This document shows positions 1-8,014 of a stretch of 41,960 nt of DNA, one piece after another; positions within the stretch are counted from its first letter, which is position 1; every line of letters starts with the position of its first letter. A program made the translations under genes and the position numbers. The notes beneath the pieces are model-generated. The model had not been told where the DNA came from. It did not search any database and was given only the letters and a program-made list of their open reading frames with translations. Origin of the DNA: JAVBMC01 sp031552845 (GTDB lineage Bacteria > Verrucomicrobiota > Kiritimatiellia > RFP12 > DVOR01); the NCBI GenBank assembly GCA_031552845.1, contig JAVBMC010000019.1, positions 1-41,960 on the forward strand, read 5' to 3'.

Positions 1-403
1 CCCCCCTCAGCCCCTTCCAACGCGAAAACAACCGCGCCAGCAGCAAAATCAACGCCAGCTTAGCACACTCCGACGGCTGCATTCCAAAAATCCACCGCCG
101 CGCCCCCATGATCTCCTTGCCCAAAAACAACACCGCCACCAGCAAGACAAACACCCCCACATACGCCAGCCACGACCACCGCAGCAACAGCCGATAATCC
201 AGCCAAGCCAGCACTGCGGCCACCATCATCCCCCGCAGCAGAAACTTCAAATGCTCCAGCCACTGATTCTGCACCGCCTCCAAAGCCCGGGCCGAACACG
301 CGCTATACACAAAAAACACGCCAATCACCGACAGCACGATCGCCGTCACAAACGGCAGCCAATTCGCGCGCCAAAACGGCTTTCTCACCACACTCTCACT
401 CAT
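1..403 (-). CDS. rodA: RodA-type SEDS peptidoglycan polymerase, partial (C-terminus beyond window)
   Basis: The first ~134 residues of a polytopic membrane protein read in from ATG at 403 and leave the window at base 1. Hydrophobic segments lie near residues 16-35, 56-68 and 75-95, followed by the family signature GARRWIFGMQPSE and AKLALILLLARL. This is the conserved block of SEDS proteins (RodA/FtsW), the glycosyltransferases that polymerise lipid II with a partner class B PBP during wall elongation or division. The spacing between the DYR motif and GKEIMGARRW resembles RodA more than FtsW; this is a judgement from memory of the family. The start codon overlaps the stop of the upstream phosphoglycosyl transferase as ATGA, implying translational coupling. 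The catalytic extracellular loop and any downstream partner gene are outside the window. Confidence 0.9.
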   Translation of the reverse strand, partial: MSESVVRKPFWRANWLPFVTAIVLSVIGVFFVYSACSARALEAVQNQWLEHLKFLLRGMMVAAVLAWLDYRLLLRWSWLAYVGVFVLLVAVLFLGKEIMGARRWIFGMQPSECAKLALILLLARLFSRWKGLRG

Positions 404-993
404 TCCTGCTCGGCCTGCCTCCCCTTCCGCCCCTCAAACTCCGGCATCGACGCATGTCCCACAGCCGAAATCCCCTCGCGGCGCCACACCAAACCAACCG
501 TCCGCGCCAAAATCCACAAATCCACGCCAAACGACCGATTATCCACATACCACACATCCAAAGCGAACCTCCGCTCCCAACTCAAACTATTCCGCCCCAA
601 CACCTGCGCCACCCCCGTAATCCCCGGCAACACCTCCAGCCGCCGCCGCTGCAGCCTCGAATACAACGGCAAATACTTCGACAGCAACGGCCGCGGCCCT
701 ACCAGCGACATCTCCCCTCTCAACACATTCCACAACTCCGGCAGCTCATCCAAACTCGACGCTCTTAGCCGCCGCCCAAATCCCGTCAGCCGCACCTCAT
801 CACTCCCCTCACCCGCACGCATCGAGCGGAACTTCACCAAATTAAACGGCACCCCATTCCTGCCCGACCGCTCCTGCACGAAAAATACAGGACTCCCCAG
901 CTTCACCCGCACCAGCAAAGCCAACAACGCCACCACCGGCACCACCACCGGCAGCGCCACCATCACCATTACAATATCAAACAACCTCTTCAC
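400..993 (-). CDS. PglC/WcaJ-family phosphoglycosyl transferase (bacterial sugar transferase)
   Basis: A 197-residue monotopic phosphoglycosyl transferase. Members move a sugar-1-phosphate from a UDP-sugar to undecaprenyl phosphate and so start synthesis of a lipid-linked glycan on the inner membrane face. Visible features are an N-terminal hydrophobic segment (residues ~4-27), FVQERSG, the KFRSM motif (~54), SLDELPELWN with the expected catalytic Asp-Glu pair, MSLVGPRPL, and PGITG with a C-terminal GHASMPEF block. Length matches the small PglC-type enzymes rather than the long WbaP type. The start is GTG at 993. A TATGAT -10 box ends only 8 nt upstream, so the mRNA is probably leaderless. 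The last bases overlap rodA. The sugar substrate cannot be read from sequence. Confidence 0.93.
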   Translation of the reverse strand: MKRLFDIVMVMVALPVVVPVVALLALLVRVKLGSPVFFVQERSGRNGVPFNLVKFRSMRAGEGSDEVRLTGFGRRLRASSLDELPELWNVLRGEMSLVGPRPLLSKYLPLYSRLQRRRLEVLPGITGVAQVLGRNSLSWERRFALDVWYVDNRSFGVDLWILARTVGLVWRREGISAVGHASMPEFEGRKGRQAEQE

Positions 994-1001
994 GGCACAC
1001 C

Positions 1002-1007
1002 ATCATA
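1002..1007 (-). promoter_or_regulatory. Extended -10 promoter for the phosphoglycosyl transferase
   Basis: On the minus strand TATGAT is preceded by TGG (extended -10) and by a G-rich stretch (GGGGGCGGG) in the spacer. There is no good -35 box. The box ends 8 nt before the GTG start codon, so the transcript should begin at or within a few bases of the start. The same arrangement is copied at 3003-3073. Confidence 0.6.
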
Positions 1008-1090
1008 CCACAATACCCGCCCCCAAGTATAGAACAAACCCAAAACGCTCCCACAAAGAAAGCAGGTTCGTCCATTAGATATAACAGCGG

Positions 1091-2878
1091 CTAGTTTAAA
1101 TTAAACCTCTTCTTCGCATCCTCATGCCCCTGAAGAGCCGCCTTCGCAAACCACTTTTCAGCCTCATCTGCATCTGCCTTCACGCCCTCACCCTTCTCAT
1201 AACAGCACGCCAACTGATATTGTGCGTGAACAAACCCCTGCTCAGCCGCTTTACGAAACCATCCCGCCGCCTCAACCGCATTTCGCTCGATCCCCGTACC
1301 ATTTGAATAACACAAACCCAAATTATGCTGCGCCTCCGCTAATCCCAATTCAGCTGCCAAACGATACCACCGCACAGCCTCCTGCACATTTTTTTCGACA
1401 CCAGTTCCCTTCTGATAATAAAATCCTAACCAACACTGTGCAAGCGAATGGCCTTGCTCCGCTGCCTTTCGAAACCACTGCGCCGCCTCAACCGCATCCG
1501 CTTGAACGATCAGTCCATTTGCATAACGCTCGCCGATCTCATATTGCGCACGAGAATCACCCCCGGCAGCAGCTTGCTGCAACCACTGCAAGGAACGCTT
1601 TTCATTTTTCGCCACGCCCACACCCGTTGCATGCATCGCCGACAAATAACTCTGGGCAACAGCAGACCCCAGCTCTGCTGCACGTTGAAACCATTGCGCA
1701 GCCTCCAAAGCATTCTTCTCGACCCCTGTCCCATTAAAATAACACTCCCCCAATGCGGTCACCGCCCAAACATCATTCTTTGTTGCCGCCTTCTTATATA
1801 AACGCACTGCTTCGCCCCAATCTTGCGGCACACCCAATCCCTTGCTGTAACAGATTGCTAAGCAGGTCTCTCCCTGGGCTTCTCCCTGTTTGGCAGCCAA
1901 GCGATATAAACGAATAGCCTCGGCAACATCCTTTTCCACTCCCGCGCCATTCAAATAGGCACACCCCAAATTCACATGCCCCATGGTACACCCTTTATCT
2001 GACGACCGCCGATACCACTTCACCGACTCCTGCAAATTACTTGCCACGCCAACGCCCCGTTGATAACATGCCCCCAAATTATTTTCGCCAACAGCACTGC
2101 CATGCTCCGCAGCCAATCGACTCCACCGAAACGCCTCATCCGAATTCCCATCGGCACCTTTTTCTCCCATGTAATGAAAACCAAGCCACGCCTCCGCCTC
2201 GACACACCCCTGCTCGGCAGCCAAACGGCTCCAGCGAAGCCCCTCATCCAAATTCTTCTTAAGTCCGATTCCATTTCGATAACACAGCCCCAGCAGGAAC
2301 TGCCCCTCCGGATAACCCTTATCCGCCGACAGCCGAAACCACCGCACCGCCTCCCCCCGATTTCGCGACACGCCAACACCCCGCAAATAAATTAACCCTG
2401 CCAGACATTCCGCGAATGGATCCCCGCGTAACGCCGCCTTACCAAGCCATATTCCCCCTTCAAACTCATCTTTCTTAACGCCAATTCCCTCAATATAACA
2501 AATCCCTAACAAACGCTGTGCTCTAGCATCCCCCCATTTTGCTGCCCGCCAAAACCAATCGACAGCCTCTACCTGATTCTCCTTCGCTCCATCAACACCA
2601 TCCAACACATACCAAACACCCAAATCCCCCTGCACCTCCGCATAACTCTGATTAGGTGTTTTCCTCGCCCAATACATCGTTTCCGTTGTTGCCGGCAAAG
2701 CTTTCTTTCCACTCAAATAATACAGCCCCATCTTACACTGCGCATCCGCACTCCCCCGCCGCGCTTCCCGACGGCACGCTGTGACATCCGCGCTCTCACC
2801 CGCCACATCATCCGAGACACACCCCGTCAACCCGCCCAGCAGGATCCCCGCCAACGCCATATAAAGAATACGCTTCAT
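1091..2878 (-). CDS. Sel1-repeat lipoprotein (15 repeats)
   Basis: A 595-residue exported lipoprotein. The N-terminus has a basic n-region, a hydrophobic core and a lipobox ending LTGC (Cys about residue 20). The rest is about 15 Sel1-type TPR-like repeats of ~36 residues, each with a core of the form LG-x-x-Y-x-x-G-x-GV followed by EA-x-x-W-x-x-AA. Such solenoids bind other proteins; no catalytic residues are expected. ATG at 2878 is preferred over the in-frame GTG at 2881 because AAGGAG lies 7 nt upstream of it. That ATG shares one base (TGATG) with the stop of a leftover Sel1 3' end, as if it were once the second gene of a coupled Sel1 pair. Base composition is more AT-rich than the Sel1 gene at 16718-18568. 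The partner protein is unknown. Confidence 0.92.
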   Translation of the reverse strand: MKRILYMALAGILLGGLTGCVSDDVAGESADVTACRREARRGSADAQCKMGLYYLSGKKALPATTETMYWARKTPNQSYAEVQGDLGVWYVLDGVDGAKENQVEAVDWFWRAAKWGDARAQRLLGICYIEGIGVKKDEFEGGIWLGKAALRGDPFAECLAGLIYLRGVGVSRNRGEAVRWFRLSADKGYPEGQFLLGLCYRNGIGLKKNLDEGLRWSRLAAEQGCVEAEAWLGFHYMGEKGADGNSDEAFRWSRLAAEHGSAVGENNLGACYQRGVGVASNLQESVKWYRRSSDKGCTMGHVNLGCAYLNGAGVEKDVAEAIRLYRLAAKQGEAQGETCLAICYSKGLGVPQDWGEAVRLYKKAATKNDVWAVTALGECYFNGTGVEKNALEAAQWFQRAAELGSAVAQSYLSAMHATGVGVAKNEKRSLQWLQQAAAGGDSRAQYEIGERYANGLIVQADAVEAAQWFRKAAEQGHSLAQCWLGFYYQKGTGVEKNVQEAVRWYRLAAELGLAEAQHNLGLCYSNGTGIERNAVEAAGWFRKAAEQGFVHAQYQLACCYEKGEGVKADADEAEKWFAKAALQGHEDAKKRFNLN

Positions 2879-3000
2879 CACAGATCTCCTTGAGTTTTCC
2901 TCACCTGCTCCAAACGCCTCTTAGCATCCTCATGCCCTTGCGCGGCAGCCCCCTCAACCGCATTCTGCTCCATGCCCACGTCATCCAAATAACACAACCA
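2878..3000 (-). pseudogene. Remnant 3' end of a second Sel1-repeat gene
   Basis: Read on the minus strand, this stretch encodes a Sel1 tail: CYLDDVGMEQNAVEG, then AAAQGHEDAKRRLEQ, ending in TGA that overlaps the ATG at 2878. It is close to the C-terminus of the intact neighbour (ALQGHEDAKKRF). The repeat is internally deleted, since the GxGV loop and the EAxxWF helix are missing. It has no start codon or signal peptide. Upstream it is joined, out of frame, to a copy of the first bases of the phosphoglycosyl transferase gene. This looks like the scar of a deletion that removed a tandem Sel1 gene. Confidence 0.7.
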
Positions 3001-3002
3001 CC

Positions 3003-3073
3003 ACAATATCAAACAACCGCTTCACAGCACTCCATCATACCACAACACCCGCCCCCAAGTATAGAACAAACCC
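3003..3073 (-). repeat. Duplicate of the phosphoglycosyl transferase promoter and first codons
   Basis: About 71 bp that match 971-1041 with roughly five differences. It includes the G-rich spacer, the TATGAT -10 box, the GTG start and codons for KRLFDIV. In this copy the reading frame stops after about 14 codons. It is a second copy of an expression start site, now fused to Sel1 debris. Confidence 0.8.
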
Positions 3074-3130
3074 GCGCCCCCCCAACCAATCCCCCTCTGT
3101 CCTCGGAAGAAGCTCCGGAAACATACAAAA

Positions 3131-3371
3131 GGGTGCTTCTAATAATTGTTGTTTCAAAAGGTAGGGCAGGTCTCGCCGAGACCGCCGTACCGCGTTTAGC
3201 CTTCCTGCAACACAACACACAACTATTACCCCACTCGGCGGTTTCGGCGAAAGTGCCACAGGCACCTTTATAGCCCTACCCAACAACGGTGTCAGTTTCT
3301 TTCCGCGACTCCGCGTCTCCGCGTGAGCTTTATCCTGCCTTGTCGCCGAATGTGAATTATTAGAGACACTC
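3131..3371. mobile_element. Non-coding element with AATTATTAG-type inverted ends (copy 1)
   Basis: The left end reads GGGTGCTTCTAATAATTG and the right end, inverted, GTGAATTATTAGAGACACTC. Between them lie GGTAGGGCAGGTCTCGCCGAG, a later CGGCGGTTTCGGCGAAA arm that can pair with it, and a CGCGTCTCCGCGTGAG motif near the right end. Related copies occur at 7085-7295 and 38932-39058, with partial copies at 19060-19275 and 27392-27489. It has no open reading frame, so it is MITE-like if mobile at all. Target duplications are not clear. Confidence 0.6.
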
Positions 3372-3647
3372 AAAACACGTTACGCCCTCTCCTCACCTCC
3401 TGCCCGTTCCCGATATGCATCTCCCCTCGCGCCTCTGCGCGAACGCTCCCCACACCCATCCACCACCACCGGCAACCCTCATCGAGCAAGAGGGGCTGCA
3501 ACCATTTCAAGCCTGACGCAAGGGTTGAGCTTTCAAAAACACCAATCCACCGCAAAATCTCGAAATGCCCCCGTCCCTCCACCCCGGCACCTGCTCGGCC
3601 GACGATTTTCCGACCCCAAAACTGCGTTCACTCAACGCAAATATCGC
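3372..3647. other. Intergenic, no gene recognised
   Basis: No convincing gene. One imperfect inverted repeat is visible, with CAACCCT and AGGGTTG about 40 bp apart around 3474-3528; on the minus strand it encloses GGTTGCAGCC. The frames open through this stretch have no start signal and look random. Confidence 0.5.
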
Positions 3648-3762
3648 TTTCTTCCGGGGTACGGTACCACTTGATTTACGAGTACGATATCAAGTGATAT
3701 ACGAGTACGAAATCACTTGATATGCGAGTACGGTACCACGTGGTACCGTACCCCGAAAGAAA
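3648..3762. repeat. 23-bp-pitch palindrome array with CACNTG cores
   Basis: Four cores CACTTG, CAAGTG, CACTTG and CACGTG sit at 3668, 3691, 3714 and 3737, exactly 23 bp apart, each inside a longer palindrome. The last is the perfect 16-mer GGTACCACGTGGTACC. The spacers share CGAGTACG at 3679, 3702 and 3725. The whole block is bounded by inverted arms, GGGGTACGGTACCAC (3656-3670) and GTGGTACCGTACCCC (3740-3754). It does not code for protein. Confidence 0.85.
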
Positions 3763-3972
3763 ACGCACTTCGTTCCCGATACATTACATCTCACATCGCT
3801 CATCGCAAACAACAGCAAAACATCGCGCCATTTTTTAATACAAACCATCCCTTAAAGGAAATCCCGCTATAGGCGCCATCCACTAAAATCACGCCCATAA
3901 AACCCCCTGCTGCGCTACGGCAAAACTTGCCGGGGCAGTTACGTTTTACGGAAAAGGGGTTGAATTTTGTGC

Positions 3973-4001
3973 TTGCCAAAGACCGCCAAAAGAAGTATCA
4001 T
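3973..4001 (+). promoter_or_regulatory. Promoter for a short transcript
   Basis: TTGCCA (3973-3978), a 17-bp spacer, and TATCAT (3996-4001). Transcription would start near 4008, directly before two small hairpins and a T-run. Confidence 0.55.
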
Positions 4002-4007
4002 CACTGG

Positions 4008-4060
4008 TTGCGCAGCGGCCTCAGCCGCAGAAAAAGCACATGCGGGTGAACGCATTTTTT
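4008..4060 (+). ncRNA. Candidate ~50-nt small RNA ending in an intrinsic terminator
   Basis: Downstream of the 3973-4001 promoter are a first hairpin, GCGGC (4015-4019) paired with GCCGC (4024-4028), a short A-rich linker, and a second hairpin, ATGCG (4040-4044) paired with CGCAT (4051-4055), followed by six T. Promoter, short structured body and terminator lie within 90 bp. It could be a free small RNA or an aborted leader for the gene at 4284. No known family was recognised. Confidence 0.45.
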
Positions 4061-4204
4061 GATCCCCGGCAGGAACTTATGCCCGCTGTGCTTTAAGGGC
4101 ACTTCTAATATTCCATGTGGGGCTGTCCCAGATGTTTGACTCATTGCAACAACTCTTTGCTCTTTGCAACCGGAAGATTTTTCAAAGCCGCACAAGTTTC
4201 GCAG

Positions 4205-4233
4205 TTGCATTTCGCCCCAAAACAACGTATACT
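4205..4233 (+). promoter_or_regulatory. Promoter of the Calx-beta secreted protein gene
   Basis: TTGCAT (4205-4210), a 17-bp spacer, and TATACT (4228-4233). An AAGGAG ribosome-binding site follows at 4269-4274, 9 nt before the ATG at 4284. Confidence 0.75.
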
Positions 4234-4283
4234 CCCCGTAAAGAGCGGTCGTTTCCCGGCACCGCCACAAGGAGCGTAGACCT

Positions 4284-7085
4284 ATGCATACTAAGACCCT
4301 GCTGACCTTATCCCTCCTCTTCACCGCCATGGCTGCCACTGCAGAACTCTGGCTCAAAGATGAAGTTGACCCCATGGGAACCGGCGGCTACGGCCATAAC
4401 TCCTCAATCTACAACCAAGGCAAAGCCGCGCTCGGCCTCAGTACCACTTGGACATCCGGCGAAAGCACCGGCGTATTCCTGACAATGACCGCCATGCGTG
4501 ACGGATTGGGGGCAACTGCATCATCCGGCGGATTAAACTACCTCAACGTCCCCGCGCCCCTCATAGCCTCCCCCACCTCCGGCACCTACGCATTGTACCA
4601 CACTGCAACCTCCCTGACCAGCGAGTACATGCGGCATGTCTGCCGCACGCTCACCCTCCTGCCGGCACAGACAAACGTCTATTTCAGCGCACTCATGGCC
4701 TACGAATCCACAACCGCCTTCACGGGAATACCGAACAACTTTTGGGCCGGCGTCGGACTCTCCTCCGATAACAACACCAGCAAACTGCGCTACAGCGAAC
4801 CGAATGGCTTCTTCGTAGGCTTCCAAAAGATCAACAGCAGCGGCACCACCATCGTACGCCTCATCGCCGGCGGTGGCACCACCCTCTACACCGCGCCGCT
4901 CGTATTGCTCGACGCTGTCGAGCCGCAACGCACCTATATGGTCGTTGTCAAAGTCGAATACAATGCCGACGGTGCCGAGACGCTGCACTTTGCCGTCAAC
5001 CCCGTGCCCGGCGCGGAAGCCTACACCCACTCCTTCAGCACAGAGCTGCTCTCCGCCGACAAAAGCTTCCGTTACCTCAAACTCAGCGGCTGCTACGCCA
5101 CCAGCAGCAAAGCCATCTGCTTCGACCAATTCCTCGCCGGCAGCACTTACGAAGACGTTGTCGGCGAAGCCTCAGCCGCCACAACCTTCATCGGCCACGC
5201 CGCCGTCACCGCACGCGATAATGCCGACTTCTGGATCAGCTACCAGCTCGCCACACTCAAAGCAAACTCTACCCTCAGCCTCCTCCTTGGCACCGAGCCT
5301 GACGTATGGACCACCACCAACAGCCTCAGCGACACCACGCTCCTGCAACCCATCTCCGTTCCAGTGCCTGCGCTCCCCGCCGATACCACCTACTACTACA
5401 ACATCGTCGCTCAAGACGCCCCCGACGAACTCATTTACTCCGGCGCATCGCCCGCCACCTTCCTCAATGGCGAACTCACCATCAGCACCCCCACGGCACA
5501 CGGGTCGGAAATAGACCTCACGCCCGCCACCATCACCGTCAGCCGCGCCTCCTCCGCAGTACAAGCCCCGCTCCTCGTACGCTACACGCTGATCGACGAA
5601 ACCGCCGAAGCCGGCAAAGACTACGCCCCCAGCCATGCCGCCGGTGCCATCACCATCCCCGCCGGTGCCGACCATGCCGACATCCTCATCCAACCCATCG
5701 TCAACAACAAAAAACGCTTCGACACCACCCTGCGCGTCGTACTCACCCCCGGTGCCTACCTCCTCAACGACAACACCAACTGCGTCGTCACCCTGCAAGA
5801 CAAGCCGCCCCAAGCCGGTTATAGCATCTGGATCGGCACAGGCGACGCCTCCATCGCCGTCAATTGGTATCCCCCCCACGTCCCGGGGCCTGCCGATCAC
5901 GTACTCCTTGCCGACTACTCCAACGGCACCCTCCTCATCCCCTCCTCATCCCCCCTCACCGTTGCCAGCTGGACCCAAACCGCCGACTACACCGGTGAAG
6001 TCACCATCAACGCTCCCTTTGCCGGAACCACCCCCCACCTCACCATCCTCGGCGATTGCACCATTGCCGCCACAAGCGGACTCTGGTCACACACCCAATC
6101 CAAAACCAGTGAAGACTACAAACTCCACGCCGAAATCAAAGGCAACATGACCCTCACCGGCAACGCCACCCTCAGCGTCTACGCCCGCGGCTACGGCAGT
6201 AGCAACTTCGGCCCCGGCGCAACCCCCGCCTCCGGTGCCGCCCACGCCGGAGAAAACTCCGACTACGAAACCGTTGCAGGCCAAACCTACGGCTCCATCT
6301 TCAAACCCCTCCGCTACGGCAGTGCCGGTTCAAGCAGCATGACCGCCGGCGGCTGCATCCAGCTCACCGTCGGCGGCACCCTCCATCTCGACGCCAACAC
6401 CGCCATCAAGGCCGACGGCAACCTCCGCTCCAGCGGCGGCAGCATACTCATCACCGCCGGCAAACTCACCGGCACCGGCACCATCTCCTCCGACGCCGCT
6501 GGCGAAGGATTAGTCACCAACACCGGTGTAGGCAGCGGCGGCCGTGTTGCCATTCACCTCACCCACCCCGACTCCGCCCCAAGCGACTTCCGCGGCAAAT
6601 GGCACGCCCACGGTGCCGCAGGCTCCAAATCCGGCAACCTCCCCGCAGGCGGCGGCGGCACCCTCTACTGGCAGACTGCCGGGCAAGCCCACGGCGAAGG
6701 CACCATCTACATCAAAGACGACTTCAACATCAGCCACGGCCCGAGCTACGGCCGCCGCTCCACCATCCTCCCCCCCGAACTCGACTGCACCGACGACTAC
6801 CGCCAATCCAACTGCATCATCCAAGAAAACGGCAACCTCAAGCTACGCGCCAACGTACGCATCAACAGCCTCTGGATCAACACCCAAGTCAGCAACGCCG
6901 AATCCATCCCCACCCTACGCCTCAACGGCCGCAGACTCTCCACTGCGGCACTCAAGATTGGTAGCCAAACCTATCCCCCCGGCATCTACACCGCCGCGCA
7001 GCTCGGTCCCCACGTCGTTGACAACCCCGAAGCACTCGGCACAGTCGAAATAACCACGCCCGGAATCACCCTGTTCGTACACTAG
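4284..7085 (+). CDS. Large secreted protein with a Calx-beta domain and a Gly-rich beta-helix-like region
   Basis: A 933-residue protein with a clear signal peptide (MHTKTLLTLSLLFTAMAATA, cleavage near residue 21). Residues ~20-300 look like a jelly-roll, lectin-like module: it is rich in beta-strand and ends in a phrase of the type ICFDQFLAGSTYEDVVG. Residues ~400-510 form a Calx-beta domain (ITVSRASS, GKDYAPS, TIPAG, LTP-x-LLND), a fold often found in calcium-dependent surface proteins. Residues ~515-900 have the Gly/Ser/Thr-rich rhythm of a parallel beta-helix, as in many verrucomicrobial extracellular proteins. No autotransporter barrel, catalytic motif or sorting signal was recognised. 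Start and promoter are well supported. It stands alone and is probably surface-bound or secreted; its ligand is unknown. Confidence 0.85.
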   Translation: MHTKTLLTLSLLFTAMAATAELWLKDEVDPMGTGGYGHNSSIYNQGKAALGLSTTWTSGESTGVFLTMTAMRDGLGATASSGGLNYLNVPAPLIASPTSGTYALYHTATSLTSEYMRHVCRTLTLLPAQTNVYFSALMAYESTTAFTGIPNNFWAGVGLSSDNNTSKLRYSEPNGFFVGFQKINSSGTTIVRLIAGGGTTLYTAPLVLLDAVEPQRTYMVVVKVEYNADGAETLHFAVNPVPGAEAYTHSFSTELLSADKSFRYLKLSGCYATSSKAICFDQFLAGSTYEDVVGEASAATTFIGHAAVTARDNADFWISYQLATLKANSTLSLLLGTEPDVWTTTNSLSDTTLLQPISVPVPALPADTTYYYNIVAQDAPDELIYSGASPATFLNGELTISTPTAHGSEIDLTPATITVSRASSAVQAPLLVRYTLIDETAEAGKDYAPSHAAGAITIPAGADHADILIQPIVNNKKRFDTTLRVVLTPGAYLLNDNTNCVVTLQDKPPQAGYSIWIGTGDASIAVNWYPPHVPGPADHVLLADYSNGTLLIPSSSPLTVASWTQTADYTGEVTINAPFAGTTPHLTILGDCTIAATSGLWSHTQSKTSEDYKLHAEIKGNMTLTGNATLSVYARGYGSSNFGPGATPASGAAHAGENSDYETVAGQTYGSIFKPLRYGSAGSSSMTAGGCIQLTVGGTLHLDANTAIKADGNLRSSGGSILITAGKLTGTGTISSDAAGEGLVTNTGVGSGGRVAIHLTHPDSAPSDFRGKWHAHGAAGSKSGNLPAGGGGTLYWQTAGQAHGEGTIYIKDDFNISHGPSYGRRSTILPPELDCTDDYRQSNCIIQENGNLKLRANVRINSLWINTQVSNAESIPTLRLNGRRLSTAALKIGSQTYPPGIYTAAQLGPHVVDNPEALGTVEITTPGITLFVH

Positions 7086-7295
7086 GGCACTTCTAATAAT
7101 TCATTTTGGGTTAGTAAGCTCACGCGGAGACGCGGGGGCACGGTGAGAAGAATGGATTGTCCTCGGGAGTTTTGTGTGCCTCAGCGGGTAGGGCGGGCTC
7201 GCCGAGCGCGCCGAGCGGGGTAATGTATTGTGTGTGGGTTTGTGGGAAGGCGAAACCGCCCTACCTTTTGGGAACAGCAATTATTAGAGGTGCCC
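7085..7295. mobile_element. Non-coding element with AATTATTAG-type inverted ends (copy 2, clearest)
   Basis: Ends are GGGCACTTCTAATAATTC (7085) and its inverted partner CAATTATTAGAGGTGCCC (7278-7295), matching at 16 of 18 positions. Inside are a CTCACGCGGAGACGCGG motif (7119) and a hairpin with GGTAGGGCGGGCTCGCCGAG as one arm and GGCGAAACCGCCCTACC as the other. It begins just after the stop of the secreted-protein gene. It has no coding capacity. Confidence 0.7.
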
Positions 7296-7440
7296 ACTAA
7301 AACGACACGCACACACACACCGAGTCAGCCCATCCTCTTCCCCTCTGTGCGGTACCCCACCGTATCAGTTCCTCTCTGCGTCTCTGCGTCTGTGCGTGAG
7401 CTTTATTCGACTTCGTCCTCAAAGTGAATTAATAAAGCGC
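7296..7440. repeat. Degenerate half-element next to copy 2
   Basis: Contains an ACACACAC run, a CTCTGCGTCTCTGCGTCTGTG stretch related to the CACGCGGAGACGCGG motif, and ends with GTGAATTAATAAAGCGCCC, a decayed version of the element's right end. It fills the gap to the DUF486 gene and shows no gene. Confidence 0.5.
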
Positions 7441-7442
7441 CC

Positions 7443-7811
7443 TTACTTCTTAAAGATAAAAAACACCGCAGCAATCAACAGCACAAACCCAATCAAATGA
7501 TTCATCCGGAACGACTCATTCTTAAACAGCAGCGTCGTAAACAACGTAAACACCACCAACGTCAACACCTCCTGCAACACCTTCAACTGCCATAAATTAA
7601 ACGGTCCCCCATTCTCACTATAACCGATCCGATTCGCCGGCACCTGAAAACAATACTCCGCCAGCGCAATCCCCCAACTCAACAAAATAATTGCCGGCAG
7701 CCCCAGCTTCACAAACCACGACGCCTCCCGAAACTTCAAATGCCCATACCAAGCAAACGTCATAAACACATTCGCCAGCGCCAACAAAAAAACAGTCGTA
7801 AAAGCCTTCAT
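7443..7811 (-). CDS. DUF486 / DMT-superfamily membrane protein
   Basis: A 122-residue protein with four hydrophobic segments and the whole DUF486 signature: NVFMTFAWYGHLKF, SWGIALAEYCFQVPANRIGY, FNLWQLKVLQEVLTL and a final TM helix ending IFKK. DUF486 proteins are small members of the drug/metabolite transporter superfamily; the transported compound is not known. Length is typical. A TATGAT -10 box with a TGC extension and G-rich upstream spacer lies at 7860-7865. The gene is monocistronic by position: its 3' end abuts a repeat element and its 5' side a ~200-bp gap. Confidence 0.93.
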   Translation of the reverse strand: MKAFTTVFLLALANVFMTFAWYGHLKFREASWFVKLGLPAIILLSWGIALAEYCFQVPANRIGYSENGGPFNLWQLKVLQEVLTLVVFTLFTTLLFKNESFRMNHLIGFVLLIAAVFFIFKK

Positions 7812-7859
7812 AAAACAACAACCTGCAAAACCTCAACTCAAGGGGAACTCAATCCCGCC

Positions 7860-7865
7860 ATCATA
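7860..7865 (-). promoter_or_regulatory. Extended -10 box upstream of the DUF486 gene
   Basis: TGC-TATGAT on the minus strand, preceded by GGGGCGGGGTTG. It resembles the extended -10 of the phosphoglycosyl transferase gene. There is no good -35 box. Confidence 0.5.
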
Positions 7866-8014
7866 GCACAACCCCGCCCCAAAAGCACAACAAAAGAACC
7901 GCTTTGCAGAACCTCTTAGAGTACGCACATATTAAAAGAGTCCATGTCCCGCTCTTAAGCTTGGGCATGAACTCTCTGCACGCATAGAAAAAACCAGTTC
8001 AAAGGCGCAGGATA

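Noticed and set aside
60..299. Minus-strand Gly/Ala/Val frame inside the first gene
   Set aside because: A different frame of the RodA gene, whose own frame carries the GARRW and QPSE motifs.
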